Origin: JANQOZ01 sp045106555 | GTDB lineage: Bacteria; Pseudomonadota; Gammaproteobacteria; Xanthomonadales; SZUA-38 | Direction of reading: 5' to 3' | Length of the DNA: 64,000 nt | NCBI GenBank assembly: GCA_045106555.1 | Contig: JBGCET010000003.1 | Coordinates: 73,249 to 137,248 of the forward strand | Shown: piece after piece, positions 49,835-58,613 of the stretch | Numbering within the stretch: position 1 is the first letter of the stretch | How the letters are laid out: the number at the start of each line of letters is the position of its first letter | Position numbers and translations under genes: made by a program | Notes under the pieces: generated by a model | Told to the model about the DNA's origin: nothing | The model's database searches: none | What the model saw: only the letters and a program-made list of their open reading frames with translations

Positions 49835-52405
49835 ATGGTGTCTCAGGGCGTACTCGTAATCGAGCCGTCGGCTACGCTGTCGAATTTGCTGGTGCGCACG
49901 TTGAGTGCTGGCAACTACAGCCTGACCACGGTCACTCGTGACTTTGAAGAAGCGTTGACGCTTCTGCGTGAAGCTGTCAGTCAGCATCGTCCATACGATG
50001 CGATCGTGCTGGGGGTGCCGCCGCGCGTGGCCAATCCCATCAAACCGCTGCTCAAATATCTGCAGACCGAGCCCGCCAGCCGGATCCCTTTTGTGTTGGT
50101 CATCCATGACAAGCACGTCATTTTGGAGCGTTGGGCCGATAACCGAGGCCATAGCGCGATTGTGCCCTGGCAGCGATTTTCCCAGATTCCCGCCAATTTG
50201 GCGGCGATGATTGCCCAGCCCAGTAAGGGCGGGGCTCAAGTGACCCAGCCCGATACCAGCGCCGTGAGCGTGCTGTTTATTGACGATTCTCAGAGCGCGC
50301 GATACGCCTATCGCCAACTCCTTGAGAGTCGGGGCTTTCCGGTGGATGTTGCCAGCAGCGTTCATGAAGCCGAAGCGAAGGCTGCGGCGGGCGACTACGA
50401 CCTGATGATTGTGGATTACTACCTGCCTGATGGCACCGGCGATGAGTTGTGTCGCCGGCTGCGCCAGTTGCCCAACTGCGCCAGCGCCACGTTGGCCATC
50501 ATTACTGGCAGCTACCGTGAATCCATCATCAAAAGCTGTCTGGAAGCCGGCGCTGTTGAGTGCATGTTCAAAAACGAGGCCAAGGAGCTGTTTATTACCC
50601 GGGTTGGCGCCATCGCTCGGGCAATCCTGACCCGCAAATCGGTGGAGTCGGAGCGTCAGCGCCTGGACGGCATTCTAGGTTCGGTGGGTGACGGCGTCTA
50701 TGGCGTCAGCACCAACGGAGACATTACCTTTATCAATCCCACGGGGGTAAAACTCCTGGGATTTTCCGAGGAAGCGGAACTGGTGGGCGAATCGGCAGCT
50801 GAGAAGCTCCACCATGGTGACAACGAGCCGACCGGTGTGCTCAGCGAGAGCTATCAAAATGGCGAATCGCTGAGTGGGGTGGAGGCGGTTTTCGTGCACC
50901 GACGTGGACACCCTTTGCCGGTGGAGTGCACCGTGTTTCCGCTGTCCATTGAGCAGCAGCACAAGGGGGCTGTAGTGGTTTTTCGGGATATCTCCGAACG
51001 CAAATCAGTTGATCAACTGCGTTGGGAGGTGTCCCATGATCCACTGACCGGGCTTGCAAACCGAAGACATTTCAGCCAGCACTTGGATCGACAGTTGGAG
51101 CGTCTGCACGAAGACGGTGGCTACGACGCACTGCTGTGCATTGATATTGATCGTTTCCGAGATATCGTTGAATCCGGCGGCGATACTGAGGGTGATCGTG
51201 TGCTCGCCGAGGTCGCAGAACGACTTGGCACCCGGTTGCGGGATCGTGATTTGCTGGCACGCCTTGAAGCCGATCGCTTTGCCTTGCTGTTGGCCCGCAT
51301 TCAGCTGTCCACGTTGTTTACTATCGCCGATGAGTTCCGCGGGATCCTGGCAGAAGTACAGGCCGATCGCTTTGGCGTGCGCAGGCCGGTTACCGGCTCC
51401 ATCGGCGTGGTGATACTCACGCGCAAGACGCCGTCTGCCGAGTATGCGTTGGAGCACGCCCGAGTTGCCTGCGATCAAGCGAAAAAGAAAGGGCGCAATC
51501 AGACTCACATCTACCTGTCAGAGGAAGACACGCGAACGGCGCGTGAATTGGAGTCTGGGTGGGAAGAGCGCTTCAAAGATGCCATCCGCAACGATCGCTT
51601 CGTGTTTCTGGCTCAGCCCATAACGCCCATTGACTCCACCCCCGCACTGGAGGTGGTGGACGACGCTGGCAACGTCATTACCAGCAAGCCGCGAGAGTTA
51701 ATTTTCGAACTGCTACTGCGAATGGTGTCCAGAGATGGTCAATGGGTCTCACCCAACGTATTTGTGCCGTTGGCCGAGCGAGTCAATATGGTGCAGGAAG
51801 TGGATTTGTGGGTAATCCGCAACGCCCTGATCAAGCTCGAACAAATGACCGTCAACAATCAAAACATCTGTTTGACGGTGAACATCAGCAACGTCACGCT
51901 ACAGGATGCCGACGCGCTTCGGTTGATTCGGGATGTGATTGAATCGCGCCGTATTGATCCGCGCCGATTGATATTCGAGGTGACAGAAACGGCAGAAATG
52001 GCCAGCTTGCACAGCGCGCGGAAGTTCATGTTGGAGTTACGCAAACTGGGGTGCCGATTTGCTTTGGACGATTTCGGCACCGGCTTCAGTTCGTTTTCTC
52101 ACCTGAAACACCTACCGGTGGATTTCATCAAGATTGACGGCATGTTTGTGCAGGCCATGGTCAACGACGATGTGGATCGCACCATGGTCAATTCGATTAC
52201 CTCAATGGCCCATGCCCTGGGCCTGGCAACCATCGCGGAACACGTTGATTCCGAGCAGACCTTGGAAGCGGTGCGGACCGCAGAGGTAGATTTTGTCCAA
52301 GGCCACTACCTGGGTGAGCCCGTATTGCTGGACGGATTGGACCTGGACGCTCTGCTGGCCGGGGATACGTCGTCGCTGCAAACCTCATCCTCGGAATCTG
52401 AATAG
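49835..52405 (+). CDS. Multidomain c-di-GMP protein: two receiver-like domains, PAS, degenerate GGDEF, EAL
   Basis: The ATG at 49835 has CGGGGGA upstream and gives 856 residues; the earlier start at 49784 would add 17. The N-terminus is a receiver-like domain without the full acidic pocket. A canonical receiver follows (VLFIDDSQSARYAYRQLL, DLMIVDYYLPDGTGDEL). A PAS domain comes next (ILGSVGDGVYGVSTNGD). The GGDEF motif is replaced by EADRF in LARLEADRFALLL, so it is unlikely to make c-di-GMP. The EAL domain keeps its key residues (FELLLRM, NISN, FEVTET, DDFGTG, IKIDG, AEHVDS), so it may degrade or bind c-di-GMP. The architecture resembles FimX, which controls type IV pili. Confidence 0.92.
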   Translation: MVSQGVLVIEPSATLSNLLVRTLSAGNYSLTTVTRDFEEALTLLREAVSQHRPYDAIVLGVPPRVANPIKPLLKYLQTEPASRIPFVLVIHDKHVILERWADNRGHSAIVPWQRFSQIPANLAAMIAQPSKGGAQVTQPDTSAVSVLFIDDSQSARYAYRQLLESRGFPVDVASSVHEAEAKAAAGDYDLMIVDYYLPDGTGDELCRRLRQLPNCASATLAIITGSYRESIIKSCLEAGAVECMFKNEAKELFITRVGAIARAILTRKSVESERQRLDGILGSVGDGVYGVSTNGDITFINPTGVKLLGFSEEAELVGESAAEKLHHGDNEPTGVLSESYQNGESLSGVEAVFVHRRGHPLPVECTVFPLSIEQQHKGAVVVFRDISERKSVDQLRWEVSHDPLTGLANRRHFSQHLDRQLERLHEDGGYDALLCIDIDRFRDIVESGGDTEGDRVLAEVAERLGTRLRDRDLLARLEADRFALLLARIQLSTLFTIADEFRGILAEVQADRFGVRRPVTGSIGVVILTRKTPSAEYALEHARVACDQAKKKGRNQTHIYLSEEDTRTARELESGWEERFKDAIRNDRFVFLAQPITPIDSTPALEVVDDAGNVITSKPRELIFELLLRMVSRDGQWVSPNVFVPLAERVNMVQEVDLWVIRNALIKLEQMTVNNQNICLTVNISNVTLQDADALRLIRDVIESRRIDPRRLIFEVTETAEMASLHSARKFMLELRKLGCRFALDDFGTGFSSFSHLKHLPVDFIKIDGMFVQAMVNDDVDRTMVNSITSMAHALGLATIAEHVDSEQTLEAVRTAEVDFVQGHYLGEPVLLDGLDLDALLAGDTSSLQTSSSESE

Positions 52406-52411
52406 CCCGGT

Positions 52412-53077
52412 TCAGGAGGTTGTGTCAGGTTCCGGTGGTCCCAGCCATAGGTCGAGCATACTGTAAGCCTGTTCAATTCCGGCGCGACTTTGACCGGAAA
52501 ATGTCTGACAGGAAGCGCTGACCTTGTGGGTCTTCAATGCTGCTTTAACCTTTAGCAACATCGCGTTGGCAGGTCCGCGCTTAAGTTTGTCCGACTTGTT
52601 AAGCAAGATATGACAGGGCAAGTTGACCCGCTGGCACCATTTTAGGAACTGCAGATCGAAATCCTTTAAGGGATGGCGGATATCCATAATCAAGATCAAG
52701 CCGCGCAAGCTGCGCCGACTGCGAAAGTACCGGTCGAGCTCCTGGTCCCAATGATCTCGGAGTTTTTTCGGTACCTTGGCAAATCCATATCCCGGCAGGT
52801 CGATCAAACGCTGGTTTCCGTCGAGCTCAAATACCACCATGTGCTGGGTGCGACCCGGCGTTTTACTGGTTCTGGCCAGTGATTTCTGGTCTGTAAGGGC
52901 GTTAATTACGGTGGATTTGCCCGCATTGCTGCGCCCGGCAAACGCCACTTCGCCGCCACTATCGTCAGGCAGTTGATTGACACGGTGGGCATTAAGCCCA
53001 TATCTGGCGGCGCGAAAGCGCTGGTACTCGTTGACGGTCATGGGTGTGCTTGATATAAGAACCGGCTCGGCATTCAC
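52412..53077 (-). CDS. engB: Ribosome biogenesis GTPase EngB (YihA/YsxC)
   Basis: EngB is a GTPase needed for assembly of the large ribosomal subunit and for division. The 221-residue protein (or 209 from an ATG at 53041) has all G motifs: GRSNAGKSTVINAL (G1), SKTPGRTQHMV (G2), DLPGYG (G3), LLNKSDKLKR (G4). The start at 53077 is a GTG with weak upstream signal; the family often varies here. It is transcribed away from cytochrome c4, an order kept in Pseudomonas-like genomes. Confidence 0.96.
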   Translation of the reverse strand: MNAEPVLISSTPMTVNEYQRFRAARYGLNAHRVNQLPDDSGGEVAFAGRSNAGKSTVINALTDQKSLARTSKTPGRTQHMVVFELDGNQRLIDLPGYGFAKVPKKLRDHWDQELDRYFRSRRSLRGLILIMDIRHPLKDFDLQFLKWCQRVNLPCHILLNKSDKLKRGPANAMLLKVKAALKTHKVSASCQTFSGQSRAGIEQAYSMLDLWLGPPEPDTTS

Positions 53078-53175
53078 AGCTTCACAACGCCCAAGCGGGC
53101 ATTATCTGCAGCTGACTAATGATTTACGCGTAGCTGCCGATCCGTATCAGCGACGCGATAACAGGAGTTTTATAC

Positions 53176-53805
53176 ATGATTTCCCACAGGAACACGCTGG
53201 CGTTCATCTTTGCCGGGATCGTTTCACTCGGATTACCTCTGGTAGCCGGAGCTGCCGGAGACCCGGAAGCAGGAAAAACCAAAGCGATTATCTGTGGCTC
53301 CTGCCACGGCACTGATGGTAACAGCACCTTCGGCGAATGGCCCAAACTGGCCGGCCAACACGAGAACTATATTGTGCGGCAGGTCAACCTGTTCAAAACT
53401 GGTAATCGGGAAAGTGCTGTGATGGCGCCAATGATTGCCAACGTGTCGCTGGAAGATGCCGCCGACATTGGTGCTTACTTTGCTCAGCAATCGGTAAAGC
53501 CCGGTACCGCTGACGAAACCGTCGTCGCTCTTGGCGAGCGAATTTATCGTGGCGGTAAAGCGCAAGATGGCGTGCCAGCCTGTTTGGCCTGCCATGGCCC
53601 AACGGGTCGAGGTAATCCTGGAGCAGGGTACCCGGCCGTCGGCGGTCAGCACGCCACTTACACCGGCGCCAAATTGAAAGAATTTTCCCAGGGCAAAGTC
53701 TGGGGAGAGGGTGAGGACGCCAACGCGATCATGGCGACCATTGCATCCCGGCTGAGCGAACAGGAACTGCTTGCCTTGGCGAGCTACCTCGAAGGCCTGC
53801 ACTAA
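53176..53805 (+). CDS. Cytochrome c4 (dihaem)
   Basis: The 209-residue protein has a signal peptide (residues about 1-26) and two haem-binding motifs, CGSCHG (about residue 39) and CLACHG (about residue 136), with axial Met candidates in VMAPM and AIMATIAS. This is the usual two-domain layout of periplasmic cytochrome c4, which carries electrons to terminal oxidases, often cbb3-type. It diverges from engB and precedes dsbA, as in Pseudomonas. The gap of 196 bases to dsbA holds no gene I can recognise. Confidence 0.95.
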   Translation: MISHRNTLAFIFAGIVSLGLPLVAGAAGDPEAGKTKAIICGSCHGTDGNSTFGEWPKLAGQHENYIVRQVNLFKTGNRESAVMAPMIANVSLEDAADIGAYFAQQSVKPGTADETVVALGERIYRGGKAQDGVPACLACHGPTGRGNPGAGYPAVGGQHATYTGAKLKEFSQGKVWGEGEDANAIMATIASRLSEQELLALASYLEGLH

Positions 53806-54001
53806 AGACTGGCGTCAGGGGACAAACCGGCGGCAATAAGTCCGGCCTGAGCAAGTTAAGGCGAGAGGAATCCGTCCGTTTGTCGGGGTAACAGGCCGTC
53901 GATCAGCCCTTGTGACGTGAAAAGGAACCTACGTCTACTCCTGCGGTCCTACTCGTCGGGAGCGCTCACACACACTGTGTGGGCTGAAAATCGGAGATTG
54001 A

Positions 54002-54691
54002 ATGATGAAATGGATGATGCTGGCGGCGATGCTGCTAAGTTTTGGGGCAAGCGCGCAAAACACCACAAACTACGTGGCGGGAAAAGACTACAAAGTTATT
54101 GAGCCGGCGCAACCTACCGATGATGCCTCGCAGGTTGAGGTGGTGGAGGTGTTTGGATACCTGTGTCCCCACTGCGCCACTTTTCAGCCCTACATTGAAC
54201 CTTGGGCTGAAGATCGTCCCGACCGCGTTAATTATTACCGAGTCCCGGTGGTTTTTCAGCGCAGCTGGGAGCCGCTGGCGCGAGCCTATTACACCGCCGA
54301 AGCGCTGGGCATTCTTGATCAATCTCACCTGGCGCTGTTCAAAGCACTGCACAGCGAGCGCCGCCCGCTGCGCAATACCGACGAGCTGGCGGAATTTTTT
54401 ACCAGTTTTGGGGTGACTCGAGAGCAGTTCGACAGCGCTGCAAAATCGTTCTCAGTTCAAACGAAACTGACTCGCGGCACGAATCAAGCCCGCCGCTGGG
54501 GCGTCTCCGGTACGCCAAGTGTCATCATCAACGGCAAGTATTTGACCACCGGCTCCATGGCGGGCAGTTACGAGCGGATGATTCAGATCATCGACCATCT
54601 GGTCGCTGAGGAACTCAAGGCATTGCCAGAAGTTGAAGCAGTTTCTGATGAACGCAAGGCCGGGCAGGACGCACTCGCCGAAGCCGGCTGA
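54002..54691 (+). CDS. dsbA: Thiol:disulphide interchange protein DsbA
   Basis: DsbA introduces disulphide bonds into exported proteins in the periplasm. The 229-residue product has a short signal peptide (MMKWMMLAAMLLSFGASAQ) and the redox site CPHC (GYLCPHCATF, about residue 55), with the cis-proline loop SGTPSVIINGKY near residue 166. The helical insertion between these fits the family. Two adjacent ATGs (54002 and 54005) could both start it. It is downstream of cytochrome c4, a conserved order. After the stop there is only a weak hairpin (54728-54743) without a T-run. Confidence 0.96.
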   Translation: MMKWMMLAAMLLSFGASAQNTTNYVAGKDYKVIEPAQPTDDASQVEVVEVFGYLCPHCATFQPYIEPWAEDRPDRVNYYRVPVVFQRSWEPLARAYYTAEALGILDQSHLALFKALHSERRPLRNTDELAEFFTSFGVTREQFDSAAKSFSVQTKLTRGTNQARRWGVSGTPSVIINGKYLTTGSMAGSYERMIQIIDHLVAEELKALPEVEAVSDERKAGQDALAEAG

Positions 54692-54798
54692 ACGCTGGCG
54701 CCGAACGTTCCGAAATTGATGAAGGGTCCAGCCGCGTGGCTGGCCCTGCCAACGGGCTAACATAATCAGGCCCTCGCTTATTGCTACACTTGGGGCTT

Positions 54799-55689
54799 AT
54801 GGACCAAATCCCTACAGCCTCCCTGGAACTGCGTTTACTGTCGTATAACATCCAGGCTGGCGCGCAAACCTCCCAATATACAGACTACGTCACTCGCGGG
54901 TGGCAGCAGGTGTTGCCCTACCGCGGCCGCAGTGGTGTGGTGGGCGCCGTCGGTGATGCGGTAAAACATTACGATATTGTGGGTCTGCAAGAGGCTGACG
55001 ACGGCTCGTTGCGCAGTGGCTTTGTTAATCAATCACAGGTTTTGGCAGAACAGGGGAGGTTCCCATTTTGGTCTCAACAGACCAATCGTCGGGTCAGCCG
55101 AATATCGCGAACCTGTAACGCTCTGCTTAGCCGCGTCCGGCCGGTAGGGGTTGAAAACCATCGTTTGCCGGCAGGGGTGCCAGGTCGGGTTTCCGCCAGG
55201 GGAGCGCTAGTGGCCCGTTACGGCAATGGAGATCAAGGGCTGACAGTCGCCAATGTGCATTTGGCTTTGAGTCGTCGTGCCCGTCGCAGCCAGCTGGATT
55301 TTCTCGCTGACCGGCTATTGAACTGTGAGTATGCGGTCGCCATGGGCGATTTCAACGCCCCTGCCAGCGCCCCGGAAATGCGCCGCTTTCTGGCCCGAAC
55401 CGGTCTTAATACGCTGCCTTGCGGTCTGCATACGTTTCCCAGCTGGCGGCCAGCGAGGCGTCTGGATCACATCTTTTTTAGCGACGCCATTGCGCTGAAT
55501 GCTGCCACGGTGCTGGCACTGGAATTGTCCGATCATTGCCCGGTTGTGGCCGACGTCAGCGTGCCGGTGAATGCCATTTCTTACCTGCCGGAAATTAGCG
55601 CTCCAAATGTTGGGGCGGGCAATGGCTTGAATCGTGGGCTGAATGATGGCGAAAGCGATGCACCGGACATTGTTGCAGGAGTTGCCTGA
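54799..55689 (+). CDS. Endonuclease/exonuclease/phosphatase-family protein
   Basis: The ATG at 54799 gives 296 residues; the frame begins earlier with a TTG. The fold motifs are LLSYNIQAG (metal-binding Asn), GLQEADDGS (metal-binding Glu), VANVHLALSRRARR, MGDFNAPASAP with catalytic Asp and Asn, LDHIFFSD and LSDHCPVVADV with the catalytic His. The substrate could be DNA, a phospholipid or an inositol phosphate; the family is broad. It follows dsbA, as in Pseudomonas, and may be linked to envelope functions. Its stop lies 17 bases before the start of slt. Confidence 0.92.
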   Translation: MDQIPTASLELRLLSYNIQAGAQTSQYTDYVTRGWQQVLPYRGRSGVVGAVGDAVKHYDIVGLQEADDGSLRSGFVNQSQVLAEQGRFPFWSQQTNRRVSRISRTCNALLSRVRPVGVENHRLPAGVPGRVSARGALVARYGNGDQGLTVANVHLALSRRARRSQLDFLADRLLNCEYAVAMGDFNAPASAPEMRRFLARTGLNTLPCGLHTFPSWRPARRLDHIFFSDAIALNAATVLALELSDHCPVVADVSVPVNAISYLPEISAPNVGAGNGLNRGLNDGESDAPDIVAGVA

Positions 55690-55706
55690 TTGATTGGACT
55701 TCAATC

Positions 55707-57656
55707 GTGATCCTTCGTCGTTTAATTGAAAGCCTGGCACTAAGTTTGGTTATGGCGGCACCGGTGCTGGCTGAATCGTCTCCGCGGGAACAGTATCGGC
55801 AGGCCCAGGCCGCGCTAGCCAAAAATGACTGGGATGCGTTTGATCGGCTAACCCAAGAACTGTCCGACTACCCATTGCATCCCTATTTGCTCATTGCGCG
55901 TCAGGCAAAATCGTTGAAAACAGCCGGTGCTCGGGATGTTCGGGATTTGCTGGATCGTTATCCGACGTTGCCGCCGGCGTACCGGTTGCGCCGAAATTGG
56001 TTGCGACATCTGGGTTCAGCCGGGCGTTGGGCCGATTTTCTGGCTGACTATCGAGATCAGCGCGATACCAAACTCCAATGCCAGCGCGCGCGTGCGCAGT
56101 TGTCGGTTCACGGCAGCGTTGACTTTGATGAAACCCTTTGGCTGGCAGGCCGGTCTCAACCGGATGCCTGCGATCCCGTCTTTCGCCATTGGAAATCTCG
56201 CGGCGTGCTGACGCCAGACCGATTTCATGCTCGCGCAATTCTGGCAGCGCGTAGTGGCGAATCAACGCTGGCTAGTTTTCTCAGTCGTGGCTTAAGCAGC
56301 GGTCATCAGACCGAGGTCAAGCGTTGGGCCGCCCTCGCCGACAATCCTGGCAAAGCGCTGGCTGGTGCCACCCGCTGGCCCGACGCGCCGGTATATCGCT
56401 CGATGGTGCTCAGCACTATGGACCGGATCAAATCCCGCAATAATTCGTTGGCGCTATCGGCCTGGCCTACGCTGAAAGATCACTTCAGTTTCAGTGCCGA
56501 TGAAGTGGCAGGCGTTGATCGAAATCTGGCGCTGTTTTACGCCACTGATTTTCCCTCTGATGCGCAGCGTAAACTCAGCGGCCTGAAATTGCAGGATGGT
56601 CAAATTGTGGAGTGGCGTGCCCGGGTCGCCATCAAACAGGGCGACTGGTCGGCCTTGCTCGCGGCGCTGGATGACCTTCCGCTGGAAACGGGTTCTCGGG
56701 ATCGCTGGCAATATTGGCGGGCCCGGGGGTTAGAGGCTTCAGGCCAAAAGGAAAAAGCCCAGGGATTGTTTGATGCTCTGGCGGACAAAGCCAATTTTTT
56801 CGGGTTTGCCGCTGCCGATCGGCTCAATCAACCGTACGCGCTATGCCCGGCGCCAAGAGATCCTGACCCGGCGGTGCTGACAGAGTTGATGTCTCGGCCC
56901 GCCATGCAGCGAGCTTTAGAGCTGCACGCTCTTGAGCAATGGCGCGATGCACGCTCTGAATGGAACCAGGCCACCCGAGGCCTGAGTCGGGAGCAGCGAC
57001 GTCAGGCGGCTGTGCTTGCCGACAGCAGTGGCTGGTTTGAGCGGTCGATCTTAACCCTGGCCGATACCGGTCATACCACTCGCTATGCGCTGCGTTTTCC
57101 CCTTGCCTGGCATGCCGAGGTAACCAATAACGCCGCTCGTTTTGGCCTCAACGCCAGCCTGGTCTATGGCGTCATGCGCTCGGAAAGCGCGCTGGTGGTA
57201 GACGCGGTGAGCGGGGCCGGCGCACGGGGATTGATGCAGCTTACGCCGCAAACCGGCCTTGAAGTGGCACGTAGCCTGGGCGAACCGAATCCCGGGCGCA
57301 GCGGCTTGCTGAAGCAGGACGTAAACCTGCGTTTAGGTAGCGCCTACCTGGCTAGCTTATTTGAACGGTACGAGCATCCATTGAAGGTGATGGCGGCCTA
57401 CAACGCGGGTCCTGACGCGGTGCGCCGCTGGGAGGCTATGGACCTGCCGGACGAGCCTGATCGCTGGATCGAAAGTTTGCCTTACTACGAGACCCGCGAT
57501 TATCTAATGCGAGTTTTGGCCTTCACCACTCTCTATGACTGGCGCCGAGAGGGTAAAATGATCCCTCTGGCGCAGCGCATGCCAGCATTAAACACCCGCC
57601 CCGGAGTCACCGACTTTGGCCAGCGGGGTTCAGTGGTTCCGCGCTGCCCTTCATAA
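55707..57656 (+). CDS. slt: Soluble lytic murein transglycosylase (Slt70 type)
   Basis: Slt70 cuts peptidoglycan with formation of 1,6-anhydromuramic acid in the periplasm. The GTG start at 55707 is followed by a signal peptide (MILRRLIESLALSLVMAAPVL). The first about 440 residues are the helical superhelix of the U domain. The catalytic domain at about 470-620 has RSESALVVDAVSGAGARGLM with the catalytic Glu, QLTPQTG, and AYNAGPDAV. The 649-residue length is normal. The gene is directly followed by an NDUFA9-like gene 11 bases downstream. Confidence 0.94.
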   Translation: MILRRLIESLALSLVMAAPVLAESSPREQYRQAQAALAKNDWDAFDRLTQELSDYPLHPYLLIARQAKSLKTAGARDVRDLLDRYPTLPPAYRLRRNWLRHLGSAGRWADFLADYRDQRDTKLQCQRARAQLSVHGSVDFDETLWLAGRSQPDACDPVFRHWKSRGVLTPDRFHARAILAARSGESTLASFLSRGLSSGHQTEVKRWAALADNPGKALAGATRWPDAPVYRSMVLSTMDRIKSRNNSLALSAWPTLKDHFSFSADEVAGVDRNLALFYATDFPSDAQRKLSGLKLQDGQIVEWRARVAIKQGDWSALLAALDDLPLETGSRDRWQYWRARGLEASGQKEKAQGLFDALADKANFFGFAAADRLNQPYALCPAPRDPDPAVLTELMSRPAMQRALELHALEQWRDARSEWNQATRGLSREQRRQAAVLADSSGWFERSILTLADTGHTTRYALRFPLAWHAEVTNNAARFGLNASLVYGVMRSESALVVDAVSGAGARGLMQLTPQTGLEVARSLGEPNPGRSGLLKQDVNLRLGSAYLASLFERYEHPLKVMAAYNAGPDAVRRWEAMDLPDEPDRWIESLPYYETRDYLMRVLAFTTLYDWRREGKMIPLAQRMPALNTRPGVTDFGQRGSVVPRCPS

Positions 57657-57667
57657 GCGGAGCAGGT

Positions 57668-58606
57668 ATGACACACACGGTATTACTGGGCGGCAGCGGA
57701 TTTGTCGGCGATGCTCTGGCCAATGAACTGGCCGGGCGCGGCGGCAAAGTCACCATTTTATGTCGCAACCCGGCGTCGCGGCGCACAGCGCGGGCAGGCG
57801 CAGACGTTCGCATTGCTGATCCCACCAGCATTGATGGGCTTGCAGCAGAGCTATCCGGCGCTGATGTGCTGGTGAATCTGGTAGGCATTCTCAATGAGAA
57901 AGGTTTTGACGGCAGCGGATTTCGCCGCGCCCACGTGGACGTCACAGCCAATGCGCTGGCCGCCTGCAGGGCAGCTGGGGTTGAACGGTATGTGCAGATG
58001 AGTGCACTGCGCTCGGGAGAGGGGTCCAGCCATTACCTGAAAACTAAGGGTGAGGCTGACGCTCTGGTGGCCGCCAGTGATCTGGATTGGGCCATTTTTC
58101 GTCCCTCCGTAATTTTTGGCCCAGCCGACAGTTTCCTAAACCGTTTTGCCGGGCTAGTGGCCGTCACCCCCCTGCTCATGCCGTTGGCCTGTGCCAGCAG
58201 CCGGTTTCAGCCGATCTACGTGGGTGATGTGGCGGACGCCTTTGCCAACCTGATTGACCGTCGCGAGTGTGGCAAACAGACGCTGGACCTGGGTGGCCCC
58301 ACTACCTACACGCTGAAGCAACTGGTTCAATACGTGGTTGCGCTGAAAGGAAAGCGCACGGCGGTGCTGGGACTTCCAGGATTTCTGAGTTTGGTGCAGG
58401 CTTACGTGATGAATTTGGTGCCCGGCAAACCCTTTTCTACCGACAACTATCGCTCATTGCAGTTAGACAGCGTGACGGACAACAATGCGTTAGCTCAGTT
58501 GGGCGTTGACCCCACACCGCTGGAGGCCATTGCGCCCACTTATATCGGCAACCAGCAGCGGGTCCATCGCTTTGATGATGCCCGCAGCCGAGCCGGCAGG
58601 GACTGA
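57668..58606 (+). CDS. NDUFA9-like NAD(P)-binding protein
   Basis: The 312-residue protein starts with a Rossmann motif (VLLGGSGFVGDALANELAGR) and VTILCRNPASRRT, followed by ADVLVNLVGILNE, the YVQMSALRS-type segment, YLKTKGEADALV and FRPSVIFGPADSFLNRF. These are typical of extended short-chain dehydrogenase-like proteins of the complex I 39 kDa (NDUFA9) family. Bacterial members act in NAD(P)-linked reductions or as structural proteins; the role here is not known. Its stop comes 7 bases before the cca start, so slt, this gene and cca look like one operon. Confidence 0.9.
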   Translation: MTHTVLLGGSGFVGDALANELAGRGGKVTILCRNPASRRTARAGADVRIADPTSIDGLAAELSGADVLVNLVGILNEKGFDGSGFRRAHVDVTANALAACRAAGVERYVQMSALRSGEGSSHYLKTKGEADALVAASDLDWAIFRPSVIFGPADSFLNRFAGLVAVTPLLMPLACASSRFQPIYVGDVADAFANLIDRRECGKQTLDLGGPTTYTLKQLVQYVVALKGKRTAVLGLPGFLSLVQAYVMNLVPGKPFSTDNYRSLQLDSVTDNNALAQLGVDPTPLEAIAPTYIGNQQRVHRFDDARSRAGRD

Positions 58607-58613
58607 TCAGCCC

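Noticed and set aside
42572..53220. Similar N-termini (MISHR...) of the Sel1-like protein and cytochrome c4, suggesting a shared leader
   Set aside because: Likeness is limited to a few residues of the signal peptides; the mature proteins are unrelated.
53806..54001. Possible small RNA between cytochrome c4 and dsbA
   Set aside because: No promoter-plus-terminator arrangement is visible; only short weak inverted repeats.
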